NCBI GenBank assembly: GCA_945902745.1 | Contig: CAMDNE010000001.1 | Span: forward strand, 124,001 to 188,000 | Reading direction: 5' to 3' | Source of the DNA: Chitinophaga pinensis | GTDB lineage: Bacteria > Bacteroidota > Bacteroidia > Flavobacteriales_D > Crocinitomicaceae | Length of the DNA stretch: 64,000 nt | Shown here: in pieces, positions 17,257-25,214 of the stretch | Numbering within the stretch: the first letter of the stretch is position 1 | Layout of the letters: each line of letters opens with the position of its first letter | The notes under the pieces: model-generated | What the model was told of the DNA's origin: nothing | The model's database searches: none | Seen by the model: the letters and a program-made list of their open reading frames with translations, nothing else | Made by a program: the position numbers and the translations under genes

Positions 17257-17529
17257 TTATTCAGCTGTTGTTGGGTCAATGATTGTTGAAACCTGACTAA
17301 CTGAATTAGCAGGAAATCCTCCTTGCATTGCATGTTCACGCACCATCGCTTCATTTGGCGCATTGTAAATGCAATAGATTTTATCTGTGGTCACGTAGCT
17401 GTGAACCCATTGAATTTGCGGTCCCATTTTGTTTAACACTCCACAAGAAGTTTGTGAAATTGCTTTCAATTGTTCAGCGGTCAATTTTCCTGCTCCAGGA
17501 ATTTCTCTCTCAATTACATATTTAGGCAT
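17257..17529 (-). CDS. DUF4242 (SCO4226-like nickel-binding) protein
   Basis: I chose ATG 17529 (MPKYVIEREIPGAGKLTAEQLKAIS) over 17598, because the family begins with this strand; this gives 90 aa. Features are LNKMGPQIQWVHSYVTTDKIYCIYNAPNEAMVREHA, a ferredoxin-like alpha/beta dimer fold. Family member SCO4226 of Streptomyces binds nickel; the general role is unknown. It is followed without a gap by the OsmC gene. The start of the cassette-like module (GTTATCAGTA) lies about 120 bp upstream, leaving a short leader for a promoter. Confidence 0.8.
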   Translation of the reverse strand: MPKYVIEREIPGAGKLTAEQLKAISQTSCGVLNKMGPQIQWVHSYVTTDKIYCIYNAPNEAMVREHAMQGGFPANSVSQVSTIIDPTTAE

Positions 17530-17649
17530 TTTATTGTCGTCAGTGATTATAGTGCTGACTCCGCACTTTTTTTGCCTACTCTGATCGGTTTTCGGCAACC
17601 CCGTTTATTTTTTGTTCGTCTGTGTCAAGTTAGCACGTCCCCAAGCATT

Positions 17650-17785
17650 ACTGATAACTGTTTGCAGCTACAAGAAGTTGGCGATTACGAAGCACAAAAC
17701 TGTCTGCCAGCACTGAACTAGATACGAAGCACAAAGCTTCATTTAACCACTGAACCGCCAATTTTTTGTAGGTGCTGTTATGGGC
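17650..17785 (-). repeat. attC-like site B (large imperfect palindrome)
   Basis: On the minus strand the order is GCCCATAAC (17785-17777), a 2-nt spacer, a 19-nt arm (17774-17756) pairing 16 of 19 with 17683-17665, a 6-nt spacer, and GTTATCAGT (17658-17650). The box/spacer/arm geometry and total length (136 bp) match site A, and the boundary sequence GCTGTTAT on the plus strand is shared. The first box is complementary to GTTATGGGC beyond the other end of the next module (18880-18872). The centre holds a short direct repeat, ACGAAGCACAAA. Confidence 0.55.
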
Positions 17786-17857
17786 TGGTTTTATTTCTGT
17801 GTCGGAAATATTATTGCCTCCATAGAAATTTGCTTAGTAAATGATAAGCCAACAAAT

Positions 17858-18697
17858 TTAATTGGTCCATAAAAAATTATTACTACCAAGTCCATTAATT
17901 TGTAAAAAACCAACGGTTGAGTTAGGATTAAACAAAAATGCCTTGTCAGCTGACTGAGAAAAAATGAGTAGATTTTCCGAACCTTGTATACCGTTACAAT
18001 CTTGAATGCCACCAGAACCAAATGGGATATGATACCATTGGTTTTTAATAGCAGAATAAGCAATTAGCATATCCTCTGCGTCTGAGAATAGGATTACGCA
18101 TTTTTGAGTAGACGAAATTACTTTAAAGTCATTACTTGTAAAATCACTCTTGGTGTATTTGTTAAATGTATTTTCCTTACCAGAACTAAATCCGTATAAA
18201 TAATCTGCATCAAAGTCATAAATTAAACAACCATCTCCGAAATTCACAACTTTAGTATTATCATTTACACCGCCACCTAGTGTAAGAGTTGCCCACTTTC
18301 CGATTTTTCCATAATGATCAAAAATATAAATTTCATCCGCAAATGGATCTGTAAATGCAGATATTTTTGTCCCATAGCTTTTAACCTTGAGGTCTGAATA
18401 TTTATTTATGCTTTTTTTATCCAATATGAAGTAATTATTGGTATATGCAATGCACTCTAAATAATCATTTGAATGAATGCATAAAGCAGTGCCATTTTTT
18501 TCAAGAGTTTCTTGCGAGGGGTCAATTACTTTTATAACTTCATAATTCTTGGGGTCGTTCATTAAGTCAGTACTATAATAATAAATGGTTTTGTCCTGAA
18601 TAAAGAGCATGGCATTTGTGCTTGGCGTAACAATTGTTTGTGCTCCTGCATCTAAAATTGTGATAATGATAAAAAGAAAGAAAAAATTAGTTCTCAT
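17858..18697 (-). CDS. Secreted protein of unknown function in a cassette-like module
   Basis: The 279-aa protein has a clear signal peptide (FFFLFIIITILDAGAQ). The mature part is mostly short beta-strand-like segments with repeated D/N-Y-x-Y/F patterns (IYIFDHYGKIGKW, LIYDFDADYLYGF), which would suit a beta-propeller. I recognise no family motif. No T9SS tail or lipobox is visible. The gene lies between GTTATGGGC (minus strand 18880-18872) and attC-like site B, in the orientation expected for an integron cassette gene (start, stop, then attC). Confidence 0.7.
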   Translation of the reverse strand: MRTNFFFLFIIITILDAGAQTIVTPSTNAMLFIQDKTIYYYSTDLMNDPKNYEVIKVIDPSQETLEKNGTALCIHSNDYLECIAYTNNYFILDKKSINKYSDLKVKSYGTKISAFTDPFADEIYIFDHYGKIGKWATLTLGGGVNDNTKVVNFGDGCLIYDFDADYLYGFSSGKENTFNKYTKSDFTSNDFKVISSTQKCVILFSDAEDMLIAYSAIKNQWYHIPFGSGGIQDCNGIQGSENLLIFSQSADKAFLFNPNSTVGFLQINGLGSNNFLWTN

Positions 18698-19007
18698 AAA
18701 ACACTATATTTAATTTACCTACTCGTTTGGCTTTTCGGTGTCGCCCCGTTTTTTGAGTGGTCGCTGGTCTCCACTTTTGAATTGCAATATTAAGAATTTG
18801 TCAGACAGTGTCGTAAAAATTTTTTGACGGGTTCGTGTCTGGCCGTTGCGTCATTGTCGTTTTATAAACTTGCCCATAACTTATCGCTTAGCCTCACTGC
18901 ACCTAATTTTAAAACAATAACATTATTGATGTTAAATGGTAAGTTCCTTATAAATTTACTATTAACATTAGACTTAACCGATAAATATCGTTTTTAATCT
19001 CTTGTTA
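18698..19007. other. 310-bp gap, module boundary
   Basis: No gene is seen. GCCCATAAC at 18872-18880 is the inverted partner of the box in attC-like site B and marks the putative outer end of that module. Between it and the 17858 gene lies a more GC-rich stretch with an imperfect inverted CAGACA.../...TGTCTGG pair (about 18800-18844). Beyond 18880 the sequence is AT-rich. I could not build a convincing attC palindrome there, which would suit the first cassette of an array. Confidence 0.4.
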
Positions 19008-19469
19008 CTAACCTGCATATTCAATCGAAAACAACTTCCATTCGTTGTCAAACTTTTTGAAAAATAGAATTGTCGAAGATTCGTAGGTTTCTTGGGTTTC
19101 AATATCGGTGTAGTAAGACATCAAATTGATGATTAACTGAATTTCGCCAGCATCATTGGCATAATGCGTTAAATCATTGTACGTTTTCTCGCGTAAAAGT
19201 ATTCTTAATTCTTCCGTAAAAATTGATTCAAGATTAGTGATGTAATCCGTTTTTGTCCATTCTTCGGGTGCCGTTTCTAAACCAATGGCATAACCCCAAG
19301 ATCCTTCTAAAGGGAAATTTGTTTGAGCTATTATTTTTGTTGAATCGAAATCAACAATCGCTTTGATGTTGCTTTCCCAAAATGCCACAACAACATTGTA
19401 CTCTAATTTTTGACTGAATGAATTTGAAACGCAAAGGAGAATTGCAGTGAAAAGGAGAAGTGGTTTCAT
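19008..19469 (-). CDS. Secreted protein of unknown function
   Basis: The 153-aa protein has a signal peptide (LLLFTAILLCVSNSFSQ). The mature chain contains W/Y-rich segments (AFWESNIKAIVDFDS, SWGYAIGLETAPEEWTKTDYI) and ends FFKKFDNEWKLFSIEY. That last pattern recalls NTF2/SnoaL-like or lumazine-binding folds, where a final strand reads W.l..i. No catalytic residues are identifiable. It is divergent from the lipoprotein gene at 19548, with a 78-bp shared promoter region. Confidence 0.65.
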   Translation of the reverse strand: MKPLLLFTAILLCVSNSFSQKLEYNVVVAFWESNIKAIVDFDSTKIIAQTNFPLEGSWGYAIGLETAPEEWTKTDYITNLESIFTEELRILLREKTYNDLTHYANDAGEIQLIINLMSYYTDIETQETYESSTILFFKKFDNEWKLFSIEYAG

Positions 19470-19547
19470 GGATCTAATTTTTAATAAATATACTGTATTT
19501 TCAATTTTGTGTATCTTTCAACTCGAAATAAATTTTCAAGACTAAAA

Positions 19548-20501
19548 ATGAAAAGCCATTTTTATGCCATTTTTGTTGGCTTACTTTTATTTACAAGTTG
19601 TGTTTCAGATAATAAAATGAAGATTACAATCGAATCGCGAATACTATTGGAGCAAATTCCTTCTGCTTCAGGAATTGAATTCATGGATAATAAATTTTGG
19701 ATTGTTGGGGATAATTCCCCCTGGCTTTTTGAATTGAATCAAGATCTGTTTATTCAAAATAAGTATGCGATTTACTCCATGAAAGAATTGGAAAATGACA
19801 TCCTCCCAAAGAATAAAAAACACGATTTCGAAGCATTTACATCAATAATTTGGGAAAAGGATTCTGCTCTTTTTATATTCGGATCAGGATCAAAATTAGA
19901 ACAAAGAAATTATGGGAGATTAATCCAAATCGGTTTAGAACCATCGGTTACAGAATTTGATTTGGTTGATTTTTATATTCTCATTAAAGATGAAGCGAAA
20001 CTCGATAAGGATGAATTTAATCTCGAAGCTGCAGCTGTAATTGACGATAAATTATACCTGCTCAACAGAGGGAACAACAAGGTTATTTCAATGAAAATTG
20101 CAGATTTCAAAGCATTCCTTCTTAAGGACAAAGAAAAGTTAAAAATTAAAGTAAGCAATATTGATCTTCCTTCAATTGACGGCGTTCAAGCTGGTTTTTC
20201 TGGAGCTGCAGCCGATGTTGTGAATGGGAATATAGTTTTTACGGCTTCTGTTGAAAACACCTATGATTGGGTGAATGACGGTGCGGTTTTGGGAAGTTTT
20301 ATTGGTGTCATTGAACTAGATAAACTTCAAGAACATTATGTCCCTCAATTTTCAATGCTCTCTAAAAATGGTGAAGCCGAACTGTTAAAGGTTGAATCGA
20401 TCGCCGTTGTTTCTTCAGTGAATAAAACCTTGAAATGCATTATCGTAACCGATAGCGACGGAGGTAATTCTGAATTGCTCAAAATCACAATTGAATATTG
20501 A
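19548..20501 (+). CDS. Lipoprotein, probable beta-propeller (DUF6929-like)
   Basis: I chose ATG 19548 (MKSHFYAIFVGLLLFTSCVSDN) because it gives a lipobox (LFTSC) right after a hydrophobic stretch; the track start adds 13 unlikely residues. The protein is 317 aa. SGIEFMDNKFWIVGDNSPWLFELNQD, KKHDFEAFTSIIWEKDSALFIFGSGS and LEAAAVIDDKLYLLNRGNNKVISM show repeated blades of a propeller and resemble the DUF6929 family of Bacteroidetes. It is likely anchored in the periplasm or outer membrane. Role unknown. Confidence 0.65.
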   Translation: MKSHFYAIFVGLLLFTSCVSDNKMKITIESRILLEQIPSASGIEFMDNKFWIVGDNSPWLFELNQDLFIQNKYAIYSMKELENDILPKNKKHDFEAFTSIIWEKDSALFIFGSGSKLEQRNYGRLIQIGLEPSVTEFDLVDFYILIKDEAKLDKDEFNLEAAAVIDDKLYLLNRGNNKVISMKIADFKAFLLKDKEKLKIKVSNIDLPSIDGVQAGFSGAAADVVNGNIVFTASVENTYDWVNDGAVLGSFIGVIELDKLQEHYVPQFSMLSKNGEAELLKVESIAVVSSVNKTLKCIIVTDSDGGNSELLKITIEY

Positions 20502-20783
20502 TTATTTAGTTCAAATCTTAAAATCTTGTTATACCTTATCGTACCGAAAAATTAAGTGACAGAACAAAATCGAAAGTGCGTTCAATGATCGTTATACAAA
20601 TTATCCTAGAACTAGTTCGTAAAGCGACGCCGAAGCAAGATCGTAAAGCAAATTCGTGGTAATCGTGAGCTTTATCGACGGTCCCGTTTCGCAATGCAAT
20701 GGAGAATCGGGAAGTTCCTTGGATAATTTGTGAAAAAGCACTTTTTGTTACTTTTTGTTGCTTTGGACAAAAAGTAAAGAATC
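20502..20783. other. Gap between convergent genes
   Basis: No gene is seen in these 282 bp. The middle contains a more GC-balanced stretch (TTCGTAAAGCGACGCCGAAGC ... TCGACGGTCCCGTTTCGC) unlike the coding flanks, possibly a degenerate repeat. The right end holds the ACTTTTTGT/ACAAAAAGT hairpin. Confidence 0.5.
20750..20775. terminator. Bidirectional terminator-like hairpin
   Basis: A perfect 9-bp inverted repeat ACTTTTTGT ... ACAAAAAGT with an 8-nt loop lies between two convergent genes. T/A-runs within the arms could serve both strands. An extra copy of CTTTTTGTTA precedes it. Confidence 0.5.
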
Positions 20784-21824
20784 TTATTCTTTATTCGAAA
20801 TTTTTCCATGATGCGACATCAGTATCGCAATAGATTTAGTTTTAGGAAATTGTGCCAACAAAATAATCAAAATCACAGTTATCGGAACACTCACAATCAT
20901 TCCTGTAATTCCCCAAATTGCACCCCAAAAGGCCAAGGCAAACAATGCTACCAACGGACTAATATTCAAAGAATCTCCCATTAGTTTTGGCTCCAAAATG
21001 TTGCTGATTAATGTTTGAATCGTACCAAGAACAAAGAATAAAATTAACGCATAATTGATGTCCCCAAATTGAATCATAGCGAACAATGTTGGCAGAATTA
21101 CCGCTAACAATGCCCCAATTACTGGAATAAAATTCATGATGAATACAATAAATGCCCATAATAATGGTGAAGCTATTCCGAATGAAAGAAGTGCTATAAA
21201 ACATATTACTGACGAAATGAAACTTATCAATGTCTTTAATCCAATATAATGCGTTATTGAATGTTCGATGTTGTTTAATAATTCTTTGATTTGCGCATGC
21301 TTTTCTGGTTTGGAAAAGACCAAAAGCATTTTCTTCTTGTAGTTGGATTCTTCAATAAATAGAAATAACAAGTAAAATAGTGCCATCATAAAACTTCCCA
21401 TAAATCCAGTGATTGAATTTAACAAGGGGTTAATAATTGTTGAAATCTGAAATTTTTGAAGTGTATTTGTAATGTTTTTTGAAATATCGATTCCAAATAA
21501 ATCATTTGTTTGTGCAACAATCCCGTCAATATTTGACTGATAAAATGAAAATGATTTTACAAGACTTTGACTATTTAAAACCAACATTTCTCCCATAAAA
21601 CCAATAAGTGAAAAAATAAATAAGGATGCAATAAGATTTTTAAACCAGGAAGGGATTTTATCTCTCACAAAACTGCTTTTATCAATAAATCTTCTTATTG
21701 AGCGAATCAAAAAATAAATCAAAAGGGCAAACAAGAAAGGAAATAACAAAGATTTCCCAAAAATCAATGCCAATACACAGCCAAAGATGATAATTAAATT
21801 ACTCGCGAAATTGGATAAATTCAT
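20784..21824 (-). CDS. AI-2E family (PerM-type) membrane transporter
   Basis: This is a 346-aa polytopic protein of the AI-2E/PerM (formerly UPF0118) family. It has paired N-terminal helices (FGKSLLFPFLFALLIYFLI), a soluble central loop, then the conserved region LLWAFIVFIMNFIPVIGALLAVILPTLFA, followed by LEPKLMGDSLNISPLVALFALAFWGAIWGITGMIVSVPI, which is diagnostic. Members have been linked to autoinducer export, Na+/H+ exchange or organic-compound efflux; the substrate here is unknown. It is followed on the same strand by no other gene and is convergent with the lipoprotein. Confidence 0.9.
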   Translation of the reverse strand: MNLSNFASNLIIIFGCVLALIFGKSLLFPFLFALLIYFLIRSIRRFIDKSSFVRDKIPSWFKNLIASLFIFSLIGFMGEMLVLNSQSLVKSFSFYQSNIDGIVAQTNDLFGIDISKNITNTLQKFQISTIINPLLNSITGFMGSFMMALFYLLFLFIEESNYKKKMLLVFSKPEKHAQIKELLNNIEHSITHYIGLKTLISFISSVICFIALLSFGIASPLLWAFIVFIMNFIPVIGALLAVILPTLFAMIQFGDINYALILFFVLGTIQTLISNILEPKLMGDSLNISPLVALFALAFWGAIWGITGMIVSVPITVILIILLAQFPKTKSIAILMSHHGKISNKE

Positions 21825-21861
21825 ACTTCAAATATAATGTATTTGTGTTGTCTTGTTATCA

Positions 21862-22275
21862 TTAATAGGAAGAAGTAATAAATCGATAACTTACTTTCAA
21901 TTTAAAATTTCTATTCGTTTCAGAATGAACAAGGATGAAACAATTATCTTCATACCAATCTGAACTCGTTACAAATTTAATGGGTCCTTTTTTAAGCATT
22001 ACCTGACCCGACATTTCAGTTGGACTCGTTCCATAAAGCACTAAAATATTTTCTTGAGTTCTTCCTTCAATTTCAATTTCTAAGGAATAAGGAAAGTTTT
22101 GTGACGAATGTTTTTTAATCTCAATTAATTTTGAATCACTCTTTTCATCTATTTGAATTGTTTGAGTTTGGTTGTTCCAATAAATATCTTTTAAATAAAA
22201 TCGGTAAGAAATGTAACTAACAATTACGATTAAAAGAATAGGAATGAACGACTTAAGTAGTTTTGTTTTTAACAT
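21862..22275 (-). CDS. Membrane-anchored protein of unknown function
   Basis: The 137-aa protein has one N-terminal transmembrane segment (LLKSFIPILLIVIVSYISYRFYL) and a beta-rich domain with KKHSSQNFPYSLEIEIEG, NILVLYGTSPTE and FVTSSDWYEDNCFILVHSETNRNFKLKVSYRF. It looks like a small periplasmic beta-sandwich. No family is recognised. It starts upstream of the AI-2E-type gene on the same strand with a 37-bp gap, so co-transcription is likely. Confidence 0.6.
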   Translation of the reverse strand: MLKTKLLKSFIPILLIVIVSYISYRFYLKDIYWNNQTQTIQIDEKSDSKLIEIKKHSSQNFPYSLEIEIEGRTQENILVLYGTSPTEMSGQVMLKKGPIKFVTSSDWYEDNCFILVHSETNRNFKLKVSYRFITSSY

Positions 22276-22330
22276 GATTTGAGTTTCAAAAGAAGTGTTT
22301 TATAAAATGATTATCTGTTAATTTTACTTT

Positions 22331-22440
22331 AAAACTCCAAAGGAGTAAAATATTCGCAACGACGGATAAAATCCGTCGTGGAAGAATGATTGAAATTCAG
22401 TTTTGGCATGTGTTTTTGATTAAAAACCATGACAAAACTA
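22331..22440. repeat. Three-hairpin dispersed repeat, copy 1
   Basis: The element has three hairpins in order: ACTCC-AAA-GGAGT, GACGGAT-AAA-ATCCGTC, and AGTTTTGGCATG...TTTTTGATTAAAAACCATGACAAAACT. Near-identical elements are at 26136-26540 (with an expanded first part) and 28234-28340. It lies upstream of the SAM riboswitch and has no ORF. Confidence 0.85.
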
Positions 22441-22544
22441 ATCTAGATTGATACATATTGAAAATCATTTTATAAATAAAATAGGTTTTTAAAAAACAAA
22501 TTTAATACATTTGCAACGTCATTTCCACAATCGGTGGATCTAAG

Positions 22545-22668
22545 ATTTATAAAGAAGAGGTGAGAGATAGGCTCGAAGACCCTCTGGCAACCAACTTTAA
22601 GTCCCGATTTATCGGGGTTGGAAAACCGGTGCCAATTCCTAATTCCGAATGTTCGGAAGAATATAAAT
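22545..22668 (+). promoter_or_regulatory. SAM-I (S-box) riboswitch
   Basis: The core AAGAAGAGGTGAGAGATAGG...CTCTGGCAACC and the later GGTGCCAATTCC match the conserved SAM-I aptamer. The closing P1 helix is perfect over 7 bp: ATTTATA (22545-22551) pairs with TATAAAT (22662-22668). A 3' P4 hairpin, TTCCGAA-TG-TTCGGAA, sits at 22643-22658, and an internal CCCGAT/ATCGGG hairpin is present. It precedes metX and hom. A -7 box TACATTTG is at 22506-22513, close upstream. SAM binding should lower expression of methionine synthesis genes. No terminator lies between the aptamer and the leader ORF, so the switching mechanism is not obvious. Confidence 0.92.
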
Positions 22669-22676
22669 AGAAAAAA

Positions 22677-22802
22677 ATGGAGAAGAAACAGTTTTCAGTT
22701 TACCAAATGACACAAAATCCCAATCAGGAGATTTCAGTTTTTAATTCCTTCATCGGAAACAATTTGATGCGTTGTATGTGCTGTTGCTGCATGTGCTGCT
22801 AA
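22677..22802 (+). CDS. Cys/Met-rich leader peptide upstream of metX
   Basis: This 41-codon ORF was not in the track. It starts at ATG 9 nt after the riboswitch P1 helix, behind seven As, and stops at TAA 22800-22802. The N-terminal 30 residues are ordinary (MEKKQFSVYQMTQNPNQEIS). The last eleven read MRCMCCCCMCC, giving seven Cys and three Met codons in eleven. That is hard to explain by chance in this AT-rich DNA and resembles amino-acid-sensing attenuation leaders, where ribosomes stall when charged tRNA is scarce. The sensed residues would be cysteine and methionine, the products of the downstream pathway. Function is inferred. Confidence 0.75.
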   Translation: MEKKQFSVYQMTQNPNQEISVFNSFIGNNLMRCMCCCCMCC

Positions 22803-22827
22803 TTCCATAATTCTTTTAATGGTTTTT

Positions 22828-22854
22828 ATTGCAATCTGAATACTCAGAGGCAAT
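22828..22854 (+). promoter_or_regulatory. Possible attenuator hairpin between leader and metX
   Basis: The sequence ATTGC-AA-TCTGA-ATAC-TCAGA-G-GCAAT can fold into a two-part stem 25 nt after the leader stop. It is followed by TCCTTTTATCAAATTTTTTC, a weak U-rich tract. This could be a terminator controlled by leader translation, but the stem is short and the assignment is tentative. Confidence 0.35.
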
Positions 22855-22889
22855 TCCTTTTATCAAATTTTTTCAATTTCAAATTTATC

Positions 22890-23963
22890 ATGAGTAAAAC
22901 AATAATCTTTAATACTGAAAATAATTTTCAGCTCGAAAGCGGTGAACAAATTCCACAACTTTCAATCGCATACAATACATATGGTACTTACGATCCTCAA
23001 AAAAACAATGTTATTTGGGTGTGTCATGCACTTACGGCAAACAGCGATGTGTTCGATTGGTGGAAAGGTGTTTTTGGCGAAAATGACTTGTTTAATCCTA
23101 ACGATCATTTCATTGTTTGCGCAAATATTCTAGGTTCACATTATGGAACTAGTGGACCCTTAAATACATTTAATGATGACAAACCGCTTTTAGATTTGTT
23201 TCCATTTATCACAACCAGAGACATGGCTCGTGCGCATGAATTATTGCGTCAAGAATTGAAAATCGAAAAAATTCAGTTGTTAATTGGCGCATCTTTAGGT
23301 GGACAACAAGCATTGGAATGGTCAATTGAGCAACCTTCAATCATTGAGAATTTAATCTTGATAGCAACCAATGCGCGTCATTCTGCTTTTGGAATTGCAT
23401 TTAATCAAACGCAACGGTTGGCTTTATTCGCAGATCAAACTTTTGGGAATGGAAATGTAGATGGTGGAAGACATGGATTAATATCTGCACGAGCGATTGC
23501 AATGTTGAGCTACCGATCGTATGATGGTTATGCAAAAACACAGACCAATCCTGGGAATCACACAACAGATGATTTTTTAGCGGCATCGTACCAAGAATAT
23601 CAAGGGGAGAAATTAGCAAAGCGATTCAATGCTTATTCCTATTTGATATTATCGAAAGCGATGGATGCACACAATATCGGAAGAAAACGACCATCGATTG
23701 AAATTGCTTTGCAACAAATAAAGGCTAAAACATTGGTTATTGGAATAGAATCAGATTTGTTATTTCCGATAAAAGAACAAGAGTTTTTAAGCGAATGGAT
23801 TCCAAATGCCTATTTCGGTAAAATAGATTCTGATTTTGGTCACGATGGATTCTTGGTAGAAAACACACAATTAACAGCATTAATCTCGGACTTTTTGCAC
23901 AATGATTTCAAGCAAAATCGTCCAACAATATTTAAAACAACATCAAAAAAAGAACTAGCATGA
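22890..23963 (+). CDS. metX: Homoserine O-acetyltransferase
   Basis: It transfers acetyl from acetyl-CoA to homoserine, the entry step to methionine. The 357-aa alpha/beta hydrolase-fold protein shows the oxyanion region VWVCHALTANSDVFDWW, the nucleophile elbow LLIGASLGGQQALEW, the Asp of the triad in IGIESDLLFP and the His in SDFGHDGFLVE. It is controlled by the upstream SAM-I riboswitch and probably by the leader peptide. It overlaps hom by four bases (ATGA), indicating translational coupling. Acetyl versus succinyl specificity is inferred from family resemblance. Confidence 0.94.
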   Translation: MSKTIIFNTENNFQLESGEQIPQLSIAYNTYGTYDPQKNNVIWVCHALTANSDVFDWWKGVFGENDLFNPNDHFIVCANILGSHYGTSGPLNTFNDDKPLLDLFPFITTRDMARAHELLRQELKIEKIQLLIGASLGGQQALEWSIEQPSIIENLILIATNARHSAFGIAFNQTQRLALFADQTFGNGNVDGGRHGLISARAIAMLSYRSYDGYAKTQTNPGNHTTDDFLAASYQEYQGEKLAKRFNAYSYLILSKAMDAHNIGRKRPSIEIALQQIKAKTLVIGIESDLLFPIKEQEFLSEWIPNAYFGKIDSDFGHDGFLVENTQLTALISDFLHNDFKQNRPTIFKTTSKKELA

Positions 23964-25210
23964 GAAATAAATTAAACATCGGATTATTTGGTTTTGGGGT
24001 AGTAGGAACTGGCCTTTATGAAGTATTGAATAAAAGTAAATTGCTTGAAGCAAGTATTTCTAGAATTGTTGTCAAAGATCCAACGAAGAAAAGATCGATT
24101 GGAACAGAATTGTTCTCCTTCGATAAGAATGACATCTTGAATGATGCAGCAATTAATGTTGTTGTTGAGCTGATCAATGACAGTGAAGCAGCTTTCGAAA
24201 TTGTGAAACAAGCGTTAAAAAGTGGGAAACATGTTGTCTCTGCCAATAAGAAAATGATTGCAGAACACTTTGAAGAATTGATTCAATTGGCAAAAGAAAA
24301 TAATGTTTCTATTCTATACGAAGCAGCTGTTGGTGGTTCAATTCCAATCATTCGGAATTTGGAAGAATATTACAACAATGATTCTTTGTCTTCTGTTCAA
24401 GGTATAGTGAATGGAACAACAAATTATATTTTAACACAGTCAAATTTTGGTGTTTCTTATCAAGATGCTTTAAAGAAAGCCACTGAATTAGGATTTGCAG
24501 AAATAGATCCAACATTAGATGTCGATGGTTTTGATTCGAAATTCAAATTGGTTTTATTGATAAAACATGCCTTTGGATTAATTGTAGAACCAAAAAAAGT
24601 ATTCAATTATGGCATTAGAAACATTAAACCACAGGATGTGAAATATGCTGGTGAAAAAGGATTTAGAATTAAATTGTTTTCTCGCGCCGAAAAGTTGAAT
24701 GATGACATTGTGGGGTTCGTTGCGCCGCACTTTGTCAAAAATGATCATTTTGCATATCAAGTGGATAACGAGTTTAACGCTGTTGTAGTGGAAGCGTTGT
24801 TTTCAGATAAACAATTGTTCATAGGAAAAGGGGCAGGGAGCTACCCAACGGCAAGTGCTGTTCTTTCAGATATTTCGGCACTTCAATTTGATTATCAATA
24901 TGAATATAGAAAATCGACAGAACATGTTGCCGCTGATTTGGAGGATGATTTTTTCTTAAAAGTATACATCGGTTCTGAATTTATTGAATCGATCAATGAA
25001 ATTCCTTTTTATAGAATTGATGAGGTGTATCAAGGAGGTGAATACAATTATCAAACAGGTTGGGTGAGATTTAGTGACATAAAATCCTTTGATTTAAATG
25101 AACTGAAAGATTTATCCTTAATCGTGCTTCCTGAACCATTTGTTGCTTCCAATCAAGTTGACAAATTGAAAAGGGAACGCATTCAATATTTATCAGAAAT
25201 AGAAAATTAA
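23960..25210 (+). CDS. hom: Homoserine dehydrogenase
   Basis: It reduces aspartate semialdehyde to homoserine with NAD(P)H, supplying MetX. The 416-aa protein begins with the cofactor motif LNIGLFGFGVVGTGLYEVL. It continues with VVSANKKMIAEH, the conserved GGSIPIIRNLEEYY and GIVNGTTNYILT, and ELGFAEIDPTLDVDGFDSKFKL with the catalytic Asp/Lys region. After about residue 320 the C-terminus does not look like a classical ACT domain, so feedback inhibition by threonine is uncertain. It is coupled to metX by a 4-bp overlap and followed by permease genes 4 bp downstream. Confidence 0.94.
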   Translation: MRNKLNIGLFGFGVVGTGLYEVLNKSKLLEASISRIVVKDPTKKRSIGTELFSFDKNDILNDAAINVVVELINDSEAAFEIVKQALKSGKHVVSANKKMIAEHFEELIQLAKENNVSILYEAAVGGSIPIIRNLEEYYNNDSLSSVQGIVNGTTNYILTQSNFGVSYQDALKKATELGFAEIDPTLDVDGFDSKFKLVLLIKHAFGLIVEPKKVFNYGIRNIKPQDVKYAGEKGFRIKLFSRAEKLNDDIVGFVAPHFVKNDHFAYQVDNEFNAVVVEALFSDKQLFIGKGAGSYPTASAVLSDISALQFDYQYEYRKSTEHVAADLEDDFFLKVYIGSEFIESINEIPFYRIDEVYQGGEYNYQTGWVRFSDIKSFDLNELKDLSLIVLPEPFVASNQVDKLKRERIQYLSEIEN

Positions 25211-25214
25211 AAAA

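Noticed and set aside
17470-17721. 83-aa plus-strand ORF
   Set aside because: It is antisense to the DUF4242 gene and extends into attC-like site B; no homology pattern is visible.
18881-18960. A third attC palindrome beyond the outer cassette box
   Set aside because: I could not pair convincing arms here (CTTAGCC against GGTAAG is too weak), so only two attC-like sites are claimed.
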